Assembly: GCA_028703215.1 (NCBI GenBank)
Contig: JAQVNH010000002.1
Location: forward strand, 1 to 23,121
DNA from: Eubacteriales bacterium
GTDB lineage: Bacteria; Bacillota; Clostridia; Acetivibrionales; STF1-152
DNA length: 23,121 nt
Reading direction: 5' to 3'
Shown: piece by piece, positions 7,067 to 14,977 of the stretch
Numbering within the stretch: position 1 is the stretch's first letter
Layout: every line of letters begins with the position of its first letter
Made by a program: the position numbers and the translations under genes
The notes under the pieces: generated by a model
Seen by the model: the letters and a program-made list of their open reading frames with translations, nothing else
Told to the model about the DNA's origin: nothing
The model's database searches: none

Positions 7067-7528
7067 CATTTTTGCCCTGAGATATCCGCGGTCGGAGGAA
7101 ACGGATTCGATATAGAATCCCCTCCCGTAATAAAACCTTACGAGATCAGAATACTTTGAGGCGGTATACAGGAAGGCCTTTTTGATGTTCCTTGATTTGA
7201 GGTATTTTTCTACAAGACCAATGAGGGATTTGCCGATCCCGCTGCCCTGAAACGAATGTATTACGCCAAATCTGGTTATATAAGCGGAGTCATCGGGGAG
7301 GATCTCAACCCTGATGGTTCCCACAGGGACACCATCGATAAAGGCTATAAAAACCTCTTTCGAAAGAATATCCCTCCTGATGTCGTCCTCTGTTTCCTCG
7401 AGGGCATCCACAGTACCGGAAATCCCCGCATCCCTCATATATTTCACAAAGGATTCCTGCAATACTTTATGGATATCAGCTGCGTCTGATTCAACAGCCT
7501 TGCGGATGTTGTACGAATAATCCATCAT
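7049..7528 (-). CDS. GNAT family N-acetyltransferase, coupled to argF
   Basis: 159-aa acetyl-CoA-dependent acyltransferase with a single GNAT fold. The acetyl-CoA loop is FGVIHSFQGSGIGKSLIGLVEKYL (R/Q-x-x-G-x-G/A type; Q-G-S-G-I-G, about residues 88-98), preceded by strand VPVGTIRVEIL and followed by KAFLYTASKYSDLVRFYYGRGFY. The start ATG at 7528 overlaps the argF stop by 1 nt (TAATG), indicating translational coupling; a second ATG follows immediately. The position as last gene of argCBDF suggests a substrate linked to arginine or ornithine metabolism, possibly glutamate (a short N-acetylglutamate synthase), but nothing in the fold proves this. Family assignment is secure; substrate is unknown. 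Confidence 0.88.
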   Translation of the reverse strand: MMDYSYNIRKAVESDAADIHKVLQESFVKYMRDAGISGTVDALEETEDDIRRDILSKEVFIAFIDGVPVGTIRVEILPDDSAYITRFGVIHSFQGSGIGKSLIGLVEKYLKSRNIKKAFLYTASKYSDLVRFYYGRGFYIESVSSDRGYLRAKMVRDFA

Positions 7529-8448
7529 TACGCCCCCAAAAGGATCGCCATTATAGCCTTCTGCACATGCAGCCTGTTTTCGGCCTCGTCAAAAATAACC
7601 GAATGAGGGCTGTCGATGATATCATCTGTCACTTCACAACCCCTGTAGGCGGGCAGACAGTGGAGGAATATCGCATCGGATTTTGCCTCCGAAAACAGTT
7701 TTTTGTTGACCTGATAAGGCAGAAATATCCGGAGACGCTGAGACTTTTCCTTTTCCTGTCCCATGCTCACCCAGGTATCGGTATAAACCACGTCGGCATC
7801 CTTTACAGCTTCTGAGGGATCCAGAGTAATATTGACGGTCGAGCCTGTTTCATGCGCGATGATTTTAGCGTTCGCAACAATTGTTTCATCACACTCATAC
7901 CCGCGAGGAGTGGCGACGGAAACATTTATGCCAAGCTTTGAGCAGCCGTTCAGAAGAGAATTAGCCATATTGTTGCCGTCCCCGACGTATGCCAGTTTTA
8001 ATCCCTTCAGAGGTCCTTTATGCTCCAGGACCGTGAACAGATCGGCAAGAACCTGGCATGGGTGAAGAAGATCAGTGAGACCGTTGATGACCGGAATGCT
8101 GCCGAAGCTGGCAAAGTCTTCGACATCACTTTGCCTGTAAGTCCTTATCATTATGCCATCGACATATCTTGAAAGAACTCCGGCCGTGTCACGGACGCTT
8201 TCTCCTCTTCCAAGCTGTATCTCGGCAGTGCTCAGAAATATTGCATGTCCGCCGAGCTGGTACATCCCGGTTTCAAACGAAACGCGCGTTCGTGTCGAGC
8301 TTTTTGAAAAAATCATGGCTAGCGTTTTACCTTCAAGAAGCCTGTGCGGTATGCCGTTTTTGAGATCGTTTTTAAATTTGGCGGTCAGGGAGAATATATC
8401 TTCGATATCCTTGGTATCCAGCTTTGCGATGCTAAGCAAATGTTTCAT
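7528..8448 (-). CDS. argF: Ornithine carbamoyltransferase
   Basis: Condenses ornithine with carbamoyl phosphate to citrulline in arginine biosynthesis; cytoplasmic trimer. Seen: the carbamoyl-phosphate motif SSTRTR (residues 50-55), LLHPCQVLADL in the middle, DVVYTDTWVSMGQE, and the C-terminal HCLPAYRG with the ornithine-interacting Cys-Leu-Pro. Length 306 aa from the ATG at 8448 is normal. That start is chosen because GGAGG lies 6 nt upstream and the argD stop is 1 nt away; an upstream in-frame ATG at 8490 would add 14 non-conserved residues inside argD and lacks support. The distal gene overlaps by 1 nt. HCLPAYRG and the D-W-SMG block favour a biosynthetic OTC over aspartate carbamoyltransferase. 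Confidence 0.96.
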   Translation of the reverse strand: MKHLLSIAKLDTKDIEDIFSLTAKFKNDLKNGIPHRLLEGKTLAMIFSKSSTRTRVSFETGMYQLGGHAIFLSTAEIQLGRGESVRDTAGVLSRYVDGIMIRTYRQSDVEDFASFGSIPVINGLTDLLHPCQVLADLFTVLEHKGPLKGLKLAYVGDGNNMANSLLNGCSKLGINVSVATPRGYECDETIVANAKIIAHETGSTVNITLDPSEAVKDADVVYTDTWVSMGQEKEKSQRLRIFLPYQVNKKLFSEAKSDAIFLHCLPAYRGCEVTDDIIDSPHSVIFDEAENRLHVQKAIMAILLGA

Positions 8449-8449
8449 T

Positions 8450-9661
8450 TCAGGCCTCCGGTATTTCTGTTTCGGAAATAACTTCATCAAGTATCATCAG
8501 CAAGCCGTCAACATCTTTTTTAGTTACGATGAGCGGGGGCAGCATACGTATGATATTGTTTCCGATGCTTCCCACGAGCCAGCCCCTGTCAAAGCATTTG
8601 TTTCTTATCTCTACGGCTTTGGGGATTTTGAGCTGCATCCCGAGCATCAGACCCATGCCCCTGACCTCGCCGATGACAGGGTGCTTCAGCGCGAGCGATT
8701 TTAAGCCGGTCATAAAATAATTGCCGACATTATATGAATTTTCAACAAGTTTTTCCTTTTCCATTGTTTCTATGACTGCAAGCGCGGCTGCGCAGGCAAG
8801 CGGATTGCCTCCGAATGTGGACCCATGGTCGCCGGGCTCGAAAGCGCCTGCCGCCTTTCCTCTCGCGCACAGTGCCCCTATAGGGAACCCTCCTCCGAGC
8901 TCCTTGGCTAATGTGAATATATCCGGTTTTATGTCAAAATGCTCGTATCCGAATAATTTTCCGGTCCTGCCCATGCCTGTTTGGATTTCATCGACTATGA
9001 GAAAGATCCCAAACTTGTCGCAAAGTTCCCTTACATCTTTCAGGTATTGATAATCAGAAAGATTTACTCCGCCCTCGCCCTGTATGGGTTCGAGCATGAC
9101 CGCGCATGTGCTCTCGTCGATTTCTGCTTTGAGCGCTTCAATGTCATTTCCCGCAACATGGCGGAATCCCGGAGTGAGAGGGACATAAGGCCCCTGATAT
9201 TTTTGCTGGCCGGTTGCGGCGGTGGTGGTTAGCGTTCTGCCGTGGAAAGATTTCTTCAGGGTGATGATGTCATATTTGTGGTCCTCGCCACGCTTCTTGA
9301 AGAAAATGCGCGCGAGCTTGATAGCTCCTTCATTTGCCTCCGCGCCGCTGTTTGCCAGGAATACTTTATCGGCGCATGATATTTCCACGATCTTTTTTGC
9401 CAGAAGAGCCTGCTTTTCTATATAGTACAAACTGGATGTGTGGATGACCTTTCCAGCCTGCTCCCTTATGGCATTTACAAGCGCGGGGTGCGAATGCCCG
9501 AGGCCTGATACCGCTATGCCCGCAAGGAAGTCTGTGTATTTTTTGCCGTCTGTATCCCAAAGATGCATGCCTTTTCCGTATTCAAAACAAACGGGCGTCC
9601 TGTCTCCGAAAGTGTTCATAAAATATTTTTTGTCTGTTTCAATTATTTCCCTGATGTTCAT
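8450..9661 (-). CDS. argD: Acetylornithine aminotransferase
   Basis: PLP-dependent class III aminotransferase converting N-acetylglutamate semialdehyde to N-acetylornithine with glutamate as amino donor. Seen in 403 aa: LWDTDGKKYTDFLAGIAV, FLANSGAEANEGAIKLAR, SFHGRT, EPIQGEGGV, LIVDEIQTGMGRTG with the cofactor Asp, and TLAKELGGGFPIGA with the Schiff-base lysine at about residue 253, followed by GSTFGGNPLACAA. Length is usual. The ATG at 9661 overlaps the argB stop by 4 nt (ATGA). The enzyme may also serve lysine synthesis (DapC activity is common in the family), but the operon context makes arginine the main role. Confidence 0.96.
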   Translation of the reverse strand: MNIREIIETDKKYFMNTFGDRTPVCFEYGKGMHLWDTDGKKYTDFLAGIAVSGLGHSHPALVNAIREQAGKVIHTSSLYYIEKQALLAKKIVEISCADKVFLANSGAEANEGAIKLARIFFKKRGEDHKYDIITLKKSFHGRTLTTTAATGQQKYQGPYVPLTPGFRHVAGNDIEALKAEIDESTCAVMLEPIQGEGGVNLSDYQYLKDVRELCDKFGIFLIVDEIQTGMGRTGKLFGYEHFDIKPDIFTLAKELGGGFPIGALCARGKAAGAFEPGDHGSTFGGNPLACAAALAVIETMEKEKLVENSYNVGNYFMTGLKSLALKHPVIGEVRGMGLMLGMQLKIPKAVEIRNKCFDRGWLVGSIGNNIIRMLPPLIVTKKDVDGLLMILDEVISETEIPEA

Positions 9662-10539
9662 TTTGTTTTATCACCCTTCATTATCATTGTTCCAATGCCT
9701 TTGTCGGTAAATATCTCAAGAAGTATGCAATGCGGTATTCTTCCGTCTATTATATGCGCGCGGCTGACTCCCTCTTCGACAGCCTTCAAGCATCCAAGGA
9801 CTTTCGGGATCATGCCTTCGATTATTATTTTTTTGTCAATAAGCTCGTACACCTCCGCAGAAGTAAGAGCAGGTATTATCTCTCCGCCGCTGCCGTTTTC
9901 AACTCCTTCGACATCTGTAAGCATGACAAGTTTTTCGGCTTTGAGCGCTTTTGCGATCTCGCCGGCAACGGTATCGGCGTTTACATTATAGCTCCGGCCG
10001 TCTTTTCCTATGCCTATCGGAGCGATGACCGGTATGTATTCATCCTTCGCGAGTATTTCTACCAGCTTGGAGTTGACTGAGGTTATCCTTCCTACAAATC
10101 CTATGTCGAGTTCCTTCCCGTCAATCACCGGCTTATACTGCTCGCACTCGATCAAATTGCTGTCTATTCCGCAAAAGCCGGCTGCATTGCCGCCCTTCTG
10201 GTTTATCATTGAAACGATTTCCTTGTTTGTTTTACCCATCAGCACCATCTGCACGACTTCCATTGTTTCAGAGCCTGTTACTCTGAGTCCGTCAACGAAT
10301 CTGCTTTCCAGCCCGAGCTTGTTCATCATAGAAGTAATATCGGGGCCTCCGCCGTGAACGATGACCGGATTGACTCCGATGAATTTGAGGAGAGTTATAT
10401 CCTCTATCACTGAATGCTTAAGCTCATCGTTTATCATGGCATTGCCGCCGTATTTTATCACAACGGTTTTACCGTTAAGCTTTTGGATATAAGGCAACGC
10501 TTCGATAAGTATTTTTGCGTTCTTGATAAGTGCTTCCAT
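9658..10539 (-). CDS. argB: Acetylglutamate kinase, arginine-sensitive type
   Basis: Phosphorylates N-acetylglutamate, the second step of arginine synthesis. Seen in 293 aa: VVIKYGGNAM with the phosphate-binding Lys and glycines, VIVHGGGPDI, a central AGFCGID segment, YNVNADTVAGEIA, and LVMLTDVEGV. It carries an N-terminal helix (about residues 2-22, ALIKNAKILIEALPYIQKL) and the C-terminal LLEIFTDKGIGTMI, both features of hexameric NAGKs that are feedback-inhibited by arginine. Inhibition at ArgB is normally seen where the pathway recycles acetyl groups through ArgJ. ATG at 10539 has AGGAGG 7 nt upstream. It is separated from argC by a 43-nt gap. Confidence 0.96.
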   Translation of the reverse strand: MEALIKNAKILIEALPYIQKLNGKTVVIKYGGNAMINDELKHSVIEDITLLKFIGVNPVIVHGGGPDITSMMNKLGLESRFVDGLRVTGSETMEVVQMVLMGKTNKEIVSMINQKGGNAAGFCGIDSNLIECEQYKPVIDGKELDIGFVGRITSVNSKLVEILAKDEYIPVIAPIGIGKDGRSYNVNADTVAGEIAKALKAEKLVMLTDVEGVENGSGGEIIPALTSAEVYELIDKKIIIEGMIPKVLGCLKAVEEGVSRAHIIDGRIPHCILLEIFTDKGIGTMIMKGDKTK

Positions 10540-10582
10540 TCAACTGCCTCCTGTGGATATGCTTTCCAAAAAATGTATTATG

Positions 10583-11617
10583 CTAATAACCGGGGTGGCT
10601 CAGTCCGGTTTTTTCGTCCAACCCGCACATAATATTAAGATCCTGCACTGCCTGTCCCGCAGCGCCTTTGCCAAGATTGTCAAGGGAAGAGACTATTACT
10701 GCCCTGTTCAATCTCTGGTCGACCGTGACGCCGATGTCTATAAAATTCGAGCCCGTCGTATATTTGATCTCAGGCATCTTTCCCTCATCCAGAATCCTCA
10801 CAAAAAATTCATTCCTGTAATATTCATTGTATACTTCAAGTAATTCTCCGGTCGATATTTTCTTCGAGAGATTCATATATATCGTCGACAATATGCCTCT
10901 TTTGATTGGAAGAAGATGGGGGGTGAAGGAGACGAGAACCTCTTTGCCGGCAATGAAACCAAGCTCCTGCTCGATTTCGGAAGTATGCCTGTGCGTACCG
11001 ATAGAATATGCCTTGTAGCTTTCGGCGCACTCAGCGTAATTATATGCAAGGTCCGCTTTTTTCCCTGCTCCGGTAATACCTGAAGCAGAATCAATGATTA
11101 TATTTTCGGTTTCAGCAAGTTTTGCGGACAGTATCGGAGCTGCCGCAAGTATCGCGCTTGTGGGGTAACATCCGGGATTCGCCACAAGCCCGGCAGCCCT
11201 TATCTTGTCTCTGTAAAGCTCGGGAAGCCCATAGACTGATTTCTCCAAGAGCTCAGGCATGCCGTGGGAAATTCCGTACCAGCGCTCATACACTTTGACA
11301 TCCTTATATCTGAAATCCCCGCTGTGGTCAATTACCCTTTTGCCCATTTTCAGAAGTTCCGGTATAACATCTTTTGATACGCCGTGGGGAAGCGCCGTGA
11401 TAAAGATATCCGCCCTATCGACTTGAAATGCAAGATTTAATTCTTCGCACTCGAGGTCAACGATATTTCTTAAAGAAGGGTAGACCTGAGAGATCTTTTT
11501 GCCAGCGTTGGTGCCGGAGACAAGAAGCGAAAGGTTTACTCCCGGGTGATTTCCCAGCAGTCTTACGATTTCTGATCCGACATATCCGGTTGCCCCGATG
11601 ACAGCAATTTTCTTCAT
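10583..11617 (-). CDS. argC: N-acetyl-gamma-glutamyl-phosphate reductase
   Basis: NADPH-dependent reductase making N-acetylglutamate semialdehyde, the third step of arginine synthesis. Seen in 344 aa: the N-terminal Rossmann motif IGATGYVGSEIVRLL (7-21), ITALPHGVS, VIDHSGDFR, YGLPELYR, and the catalytic NPGCYPTS with Cys150, followed by SGITGAGKKA and HRHTSEIEQEL. Length is normal for the long-type bacterial ArgC. It is the first gene of the operon. The ATG at 11617 has only a weak Shine-Dalgarno (GGATG); the 5' leader from the predicted promoter is about 50 nt. No argJ lies between argC and argB, unlike many Firmicute argCJBD operons. Confidence 0.96.
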   Translation of the reverse strand: MKKIAVIGATGYVGSEIVRLLGNHPGVNLSLLVSGTNAGKKISQVYPSLRNIVDLECEELNLAFQVDRADIFITALPHGVSKDVIPELLKMGKRVIDHSGDFRYKDVKVYERWYGISHGMPELLEKSVYGLPELYRDKIRAAGLVANPGCYPTSAILAAAPILSAKLAETENIIIDSASGITGAGKKADLAYNYAECAESYKAYSIGTHRHTSEIEQELGFIAGKEVLVSFTPHLLPIKRGILSTIYMNLSKKISTGELLEVYNEYYRNEFFVRILDEGKMPEIKYTTGSNFIDIGVTVDQRLNRAVIVSSLDNLGKGAAGQAVQDLNIMCGLDEKTGLSHPGY

Positions 11618-11671
11618 AACATTTCACATCCGATTTGTAATTTATAAATCAGCAGATCTAAATTATTTATA

Positions 11672-11700
11672 ATTATACATTTGTATGCATAATAATGCAA
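11672..11700 (-). promoter_or_regulatory. Promoter of the argCBDF operon
   Basis: Read on the minus strand: TTGCAT (11700-11695), 17-nt spacer, perfect TATAAT (11677-11672). The -35 is weak (3 of 6) and lies inside the ARG-box-like site. Confidence 0.6.
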
Positions 11701-11735
11701 TAGTAATTTTTCAAACGTAATGCAAATGTTATGCA
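11684..11735. promoter_or_regulatory. Candidate ArgR operator region (four ATGCA half-sites)
   Basis: TGCAT-AATA-ATGCA at 11686-11699 has the 5-4-5 inverted geometry of an ARG box (consensus TGAAT-N4-ATTCA or its ATKCA variants). ATGCA occurs at 11685, 11695, 11720 and 11731, with the close pairs 10-11 bp apart, on one DNA face. The first pair covers the -35 and spacer of the argC promoter, as expected for repression by arginine-bound ArgR. ArgR itself is not in the window. Confidence 0.55.
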
Positions 11736-11775
11736 AACTCACAAAGTTATGCGGCGATTTTTGTAGAAAATACAG

Positions 11776-11804
11776 ATGAAAATGTAACTTTGCAGTGTTA
11801 TATT
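11776..11804 (+). promoter_or_regulatory. Possible extended -10 promoter of msmX-type gene
   Basis: TGTTATATT (extended -10, hexamer 11799-11804) with ATGAAA 17 nt upstream (11776-11781), about 55 bp before the start at 11859. Moderate match. Confidence 0.4.
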
Positions 11805-11858
11805 ACAATACGGGACGGAACTTTACCATATCAATCGATAAAAAGCGGAGGTAGAAGA

Positions 11859-12980
11859 ATGGCTCATGTAAAATTGGTGGGTGTAATGAAAAAATACGAG
11901 GACAAGCAAGGCGGCGTAGTTGCTGTCAATGATTTTAACCTTGATATCGACGATAAGGAATTCATTATCCTTGTAGGTCCTTCGGGATGCGGAAAAACTA
12001 CCACTCTCAGAATGGTGGCGGGACTTGAGGAAATTACAGAGGGTGAGATTTTCATAGACGGAAAACTCGTAAATGATGTCCAGCCAAAAGACAGGGATAT
12101 CGCAATGGTATTTCAGAATTATGCGCTTTATCCGCATATGACTGTTTTTGAGAATATGGCATTCGGGCTGAAACTGAGAAAAACCCCGAAAGAAGAAATC
12201 AATAAACAGGTTCATGAAGCGGCAAAAATACTTGAGATAGAGCATCTTCTCGACAGGAGGCCGAAGGCGCTTTCCGGAGGACAAAGACAGAGAGTTGCTT
12301 TGGGACGCGCCATAGTCCGCCACCCCAAAGTATTCCTCATGGATGAGCCCCTGTCGAATCTTGACGCCAAGCTCAGAGTCCAGATGAGGATCGAGATCAG
12401 CAAGCTTCACAAAAGACTTCAGACAACTATCGTATATGTCACGCATGACCAGACTGAAGCCATGACGATGGGTACAAGAATAGTTGTCATGAAAGACGGC
12501 ATCATTCAGCAGGTTGATTCTCCCCAGGCGCTTTATGACAGACCGGTGAATATGTTTGTGGCCGGATTTATAGGGAGTCCACAAATGAATTTTGTTAACG
12601 TTGTACTGGAGAAAGACGGCGAAGATGTCTACATGCTGTATGACAAAAACAGAATAAGGCTTGTTCCCGATAAAGCAGCTGCAATAGCCAATACCGATTA
12701 CATCGGCAAAGAGGTGACGATGGGGATAAGGCCAGAGAACTTCCTTATTGAAGATGAAGATCTGGAGAATTTCTCTGATGCAATAATAACGGCGAATGTA
12801 GAAGTGGTTGAAAATCTTGGCTCCGAAGCGCTTGTTTATTTGAAATCGGGAGATACTTATTTTACAGCCAGAGTAAAACCCGGCGTAAAATTGATTCCTG
12901 ACGAAGAAATCAAAGTCGCTCTCGACACGAACAAAGTGCACATATTTGACAAAGAAACCGAAGCGGTCATAGTACAGTAG
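11859..12980 (+). CDS. Sugar ABC importer ATPase, MsmX/UgpC/MalK type
   Basis: Cytoplasmic ATPase of CUT1 carbohydrate ABC importers. In 374 aa: Walker A GPSGCGKTT (40-48), Q-loop in MVFQNYALYPHMTVFENMAFGLKLRK, signature LSGGQRQR (138-145), Walker B VFLMDE (158-163), H-loop VTHDQTEAMTMG, then a C-terminal TOBE/MalK-like domain (about 235-374) with GSPQMNFV and TMGIRPENF. The start at 11859 is chosen for GGAGG 7 nt upstream and the conserved MAxVKL beginning; the in-frame codon at 11790 is upstream of that site. No permease or binding protein lies nearby, so it is an orphan ATPase. In Bacillus the orphan MsmX energises several sugar importers; that role is inferred here. A terminator follows. 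Confidence 0.94.
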   Translation: MAHVKLVGVMKKYEDKQGGVVAVNDFNLDIDDKEFIILVGPSGCGKTTTLRMVAGLEEITEGEIFIDGKLVNDVQPKDRDIAMVFQNYALYPHMTVFENMAFGLKLRKTPKEEINKQVHEAAKILEIEHLLDRRPKALSGGQRQRVALGRAIVRHPKVFLMDEPLSNLDAKLRVQMRIEISKLHKRLQTTIVYVTHDQTEAMTMGTRIVVMKDGIIQQVDSPQALYDRPVNMFVAGFIGSPQMNFVNVVLEKDGEDVYMLYDKNRIRLVPDKAAAIANTDYIGKEVTMGIRPENFLIEDEDLENFSDAIITANVEVVENLGSEALVYLKSGDTYFTARVKPGVKLIPDEEIKVALDTNKVHIFDKETEAVIVQ

Positions 12981-12997
12981 CTCCAAATCAAATATCG

Positions 12998-13027
12998 GGC
13001 TGTTCCTTAACGGGAGCAGCCTTTTTT
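12998..13027 (+). terminator. Intrinsic terminator after the ABC ATPase gene
   Basis: GGCTGTTCC (12998-13006), short loop, GGGAGCAGCC (13012-13021), with one G-U pair, then TTTTTT. It separates the ATPase from the next gene. Confidence 0.88.
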
Positions 13028-13104
13028 GTGCCTTTTTTGAAGGTATTCTAAAAATATTATTCCGGCCGTGGTTTTTAATGTATAATTGAAACGGAGGAAT
13101 TCAA

Positions 13105-14199
13105 TTGTCGCTGAAAGCTTTAAGAACTTATGCCTGCCAAGTTGCTGAAATAGCGGGAACCGATTTTGGCGTCATCAATGAAACCGGAATCGTCCTGGTG
13201 TGCTCAAACAAGGATGAGGAGGGCAATGACCGCGCCGCTGCCGTTGAAGCAATGTCGGTCTCGGAATGCAGCTATTGCCGCTTTGGCGATGTATCATATT
13301 ACAAAGTTCCCGTCAGCGGCAAAACGGATCTCTTCATATTTTTGCGGTCAAAAAATCAAAGCAGCAAAAAAATTCTTGAGCTTGCGGCTATAAATATTCA
13401 AAACATCATGCTATCCCGCGATGAAAAACTTGATAAAGCCGGATTTTTGAATGCGATCCTCGCCGATAAGATCCCGGCCGACGATGTTTTTGCACTTGCG
13501 AAAAAATTGCAGCTGGACCCTTCTGCAAAATGGATCGTTTTTTTGATTAAAACCAAAAAAGAAGCTATTTCCGGAACAGGGGAAATGATAAGGAATCTTT
13601 TCCCTGACAGGAACAGAAATATCATATCCGAACACGAGGGGAATACGGTTCTGGTCAGGCAGGTACGCGCCAAAGAAAACGCCGGGAACTTCGAGGAGAA
13701 CGCCAAAAGCATAGTTGACACATTGAATACCGAGCTTATGGTCAATGCAAAGGTCAGCATCGGCGCAGTCGCAAATGACTTCGGGGAGATCAAGCGCTCG
13801 TTTGCAGAGGCGAAGACAGCGCAGCGCATAGGAAGCATTTTTGAAAACGAGAAAACGGTCGTTAACTATGAAAAACTTGGACTTGGAAGACTGATATACG
13901 ATCTTCCGGCATCTTCATCAAAACTGTTTGTCAGGGAAGTATTCAAAAAAAATGATCTTGAATCCTTGGGCAATGAAACGCTGATCACAATACAGAAGCT
14001 TTTTGAAAATAATCTGAATATAAGTGAAACTGCAAGGCTGCTTTACATTCACAGAAACACGCTTATTTACAGGCTTGAGAAGATAAAGAAAGCCACAGGT
14101 CTTGACTTGAGGGAATTTGACGATGCGGTCGCCTTCAAAACAGCTCTATTGGTAAAAAGAAATCTTGACAAAGATGATGCATTAAATAATAATATATAG
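13105..14199 (+). CDS. CdaR/PucR-type transcriptional regulator
   Basis: 364-aa cytoplasmic regulator. The N-terminal ~110 residues are poorly recognisable, with a possible ligand-sensing fold and a Cys pair CSYC. A middle region (about 125-245) resembles the CdaR GGDEF-like domain (WIVFLIKTKKEAISGTGEMI, VSIGAVANDFGEIKRSFAEAKTAQRIG). The C-terminal PucR-type HTH begins at Leu304 (LNISETARLLYIHRNTLIYR, then LEKIKKATGLDLREFDDAVA). Relatives respond to sugar acids, purines or other metabolites; the ligand here is unknown. The start is a TTG at 13105 with GGAGG 7 nt upstream; a TATAAT at 13081-13086 has no good -35. It sits between an orphan sugar ATPase and ftsE, so it may control either, but a terminator separates it from the ATPase gene. 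Confidence 0.88.
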   Translation: MSLKALRTYACQVAEIAGTDFGVINETGIVLVCSNKDEEGNDRAAAVEAMSVSECSYCRFGDVSYYKVPVSGKTDLFIFLRSKNQSSKKILELAAINIQNIMLSRDEKLDKAGFLNAILADKIPADDVFALAKKLQLDPSAKWIVFLIKTKKEAISGTGEMIRNLFPDRNRNIISEHEGNTVLVRQVRAKENAGNFEENAKSIVDTLNTELMVNAKVSIGAVANDFGEIKRSFAEAKTAQRIGSIFENEKTVVNYEKLGLGRLIYDLPASSSKLFVREVFKKNDLESLGNETLITIQKLFENNLNISETARLLYIHRNTLIYRLEKIKKATGLDLREFDDAVAFKTALLVKRNLDKDDALNNNI

Positions 14200-14269
14200 T
14201 ACAGGCATCAGCGGCGGACACTCACAACCGAATATATTTTACTAATGATAACAGTTTGGATGGGATGCA

Positions 14270-14977
14270 ATGGTAGTCTTCGATCAGGTCTCAAAAAGAT
14301 ATCCTAACGGCGTTTTAGCATTAAGCGATGCCAGCTTCAACATAACAAAAGGCGAGTTCGTTTTTTTTGTCGGTCTAACCGGTTCCGGTAAAACAACCAT
14401 AATAAAATTAATGATAAAAGAGGAAGATCCGACAGACGGTGAAATTTTCGTCAACGGTATCGAGCTTAAAGGAATGGATCCCTATGACATTCCGTATCTT
14501 CGAAGAAATATCGGCATAGTATTTCAGGATTTCAGACTTCTTCCGCATAAAACAGCATTTGAAAATGTCGCATATGCGATGCAGATAACCGAAGCCACTC
14601 CAAAGGAAATCAGGAGGCAGGTTCCTTCGGTACTTTCCCTTGTCGGACTTGCGAAAAAGGCGAATGCATATCCTGATCAGCTTTCAGGCGGGGAACAGCA
14701 AAGGGTGGTACTCGCCAGAGCCATAGTGAACAATCCGTCTCTCCTTATAGCAGATGAGCCTACAGGTAATCTTGACCCCGATACTTCACTCGAGATAATG
14801 AATCTGCTTTGCGAGATAAACAGCAGGGGCACAACAGTCATAGTAGTCACGCATGAAAAAACCATTGTTGATACTCTGAAGAAACGCGTTATTGCTCTAA
14901 GCAACGGTGAAATATACAGAGACGAGCAGAAAGGCCTTTACGGGGATGAAGCTTCACACTGCCAGCTATCTAATTAA
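14270..14977 (+). CDS. ftsE: Cell division ATP-binding protein FtsE
   Basis: ATPase of the FtsEX complex, which couples ATP hydrolysis at the septum or lateral membrane to activation of an extracellular wall hydrolase. In 235 aa: Walker A GLTGSGKTT (35-43; the usual FtsE form is GPSGAGKST, so Pro is replaced by Leu but the fold motif is intact), VFQDFRLLPHKTAFENVAYA, signature LSGGEQQRVVLARAI, Walker B LLIADEPTGNLDPDTS, and H-loop VTHEKTIV. PNGVLALSDASF and IPYLRRNIGIVFQDFRLLP are characteristic of FtsE rather than LolD-type ATPases. The Shine-Dalgarno before the ATG is weak (GGATGGG). The last 32 nt overlap ftsX. The 70-bp gap after the regulator shows no terminator, so read-through is possible. 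Confidence 0.95.
   Translation: MVVFDQVSKRYPNGVLALSDASFNITKGEFVFFVGLTGSGKTTIIKLMIKEEDPTDGEIFVNGIELKGMDPYDIPYLRRNIGIVFQDFRLLPHKTAFENVAYAMQITEATPKEIRRQVPSVLSLVGLAKKANAYPDQLSGGEQQRVVLARAIVNNPSLLIADEPTGNLDPDTSLEIMNLLCEINSRGTTVIVVTHEKTIVDTLKKRVIALSNGEIYRDEQKGLYGDEASHCQLSN

Noticed and set aside
8449..8490. Upstream start for argF giving 14 more residues
   Set aside because: The extra part lies inside argD, is not OTC-like, and the ATG at 8448 has GGAGG at good spacing.
8153..8704. Plus-strand open frame of 183 codons across the argF/argD junction
   Set aside because: Antisense to two conserved enzymes with coupled starts; composition looks like a shadow.
11790..11858. Upstream start for the sugar ATPase
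   Set aside because: It precedes the GGAGG that serves 11859 and lies within or beside the predicted promoter; the added residues are not family-like.
11823..12986. Long 387-codon open frame on the minus strand
   Set aside because: It lies fully antisense to the well-conserved ABC ATPase gene, has no ribosome site and shows no domain; it is a codon-usage shadow.
13398..13838. Minus-strand open frame of 146 codons
   Set aside because: Antisense to the CdaR-type regulator and without any recognisable domain or ribosome site.
14907..14945. Upstream start for ftsX within ftsE
   Set aside because: Adds 13 polar residues not typical of FtsX; the ATG at 14946 gives the standard N-terminus.
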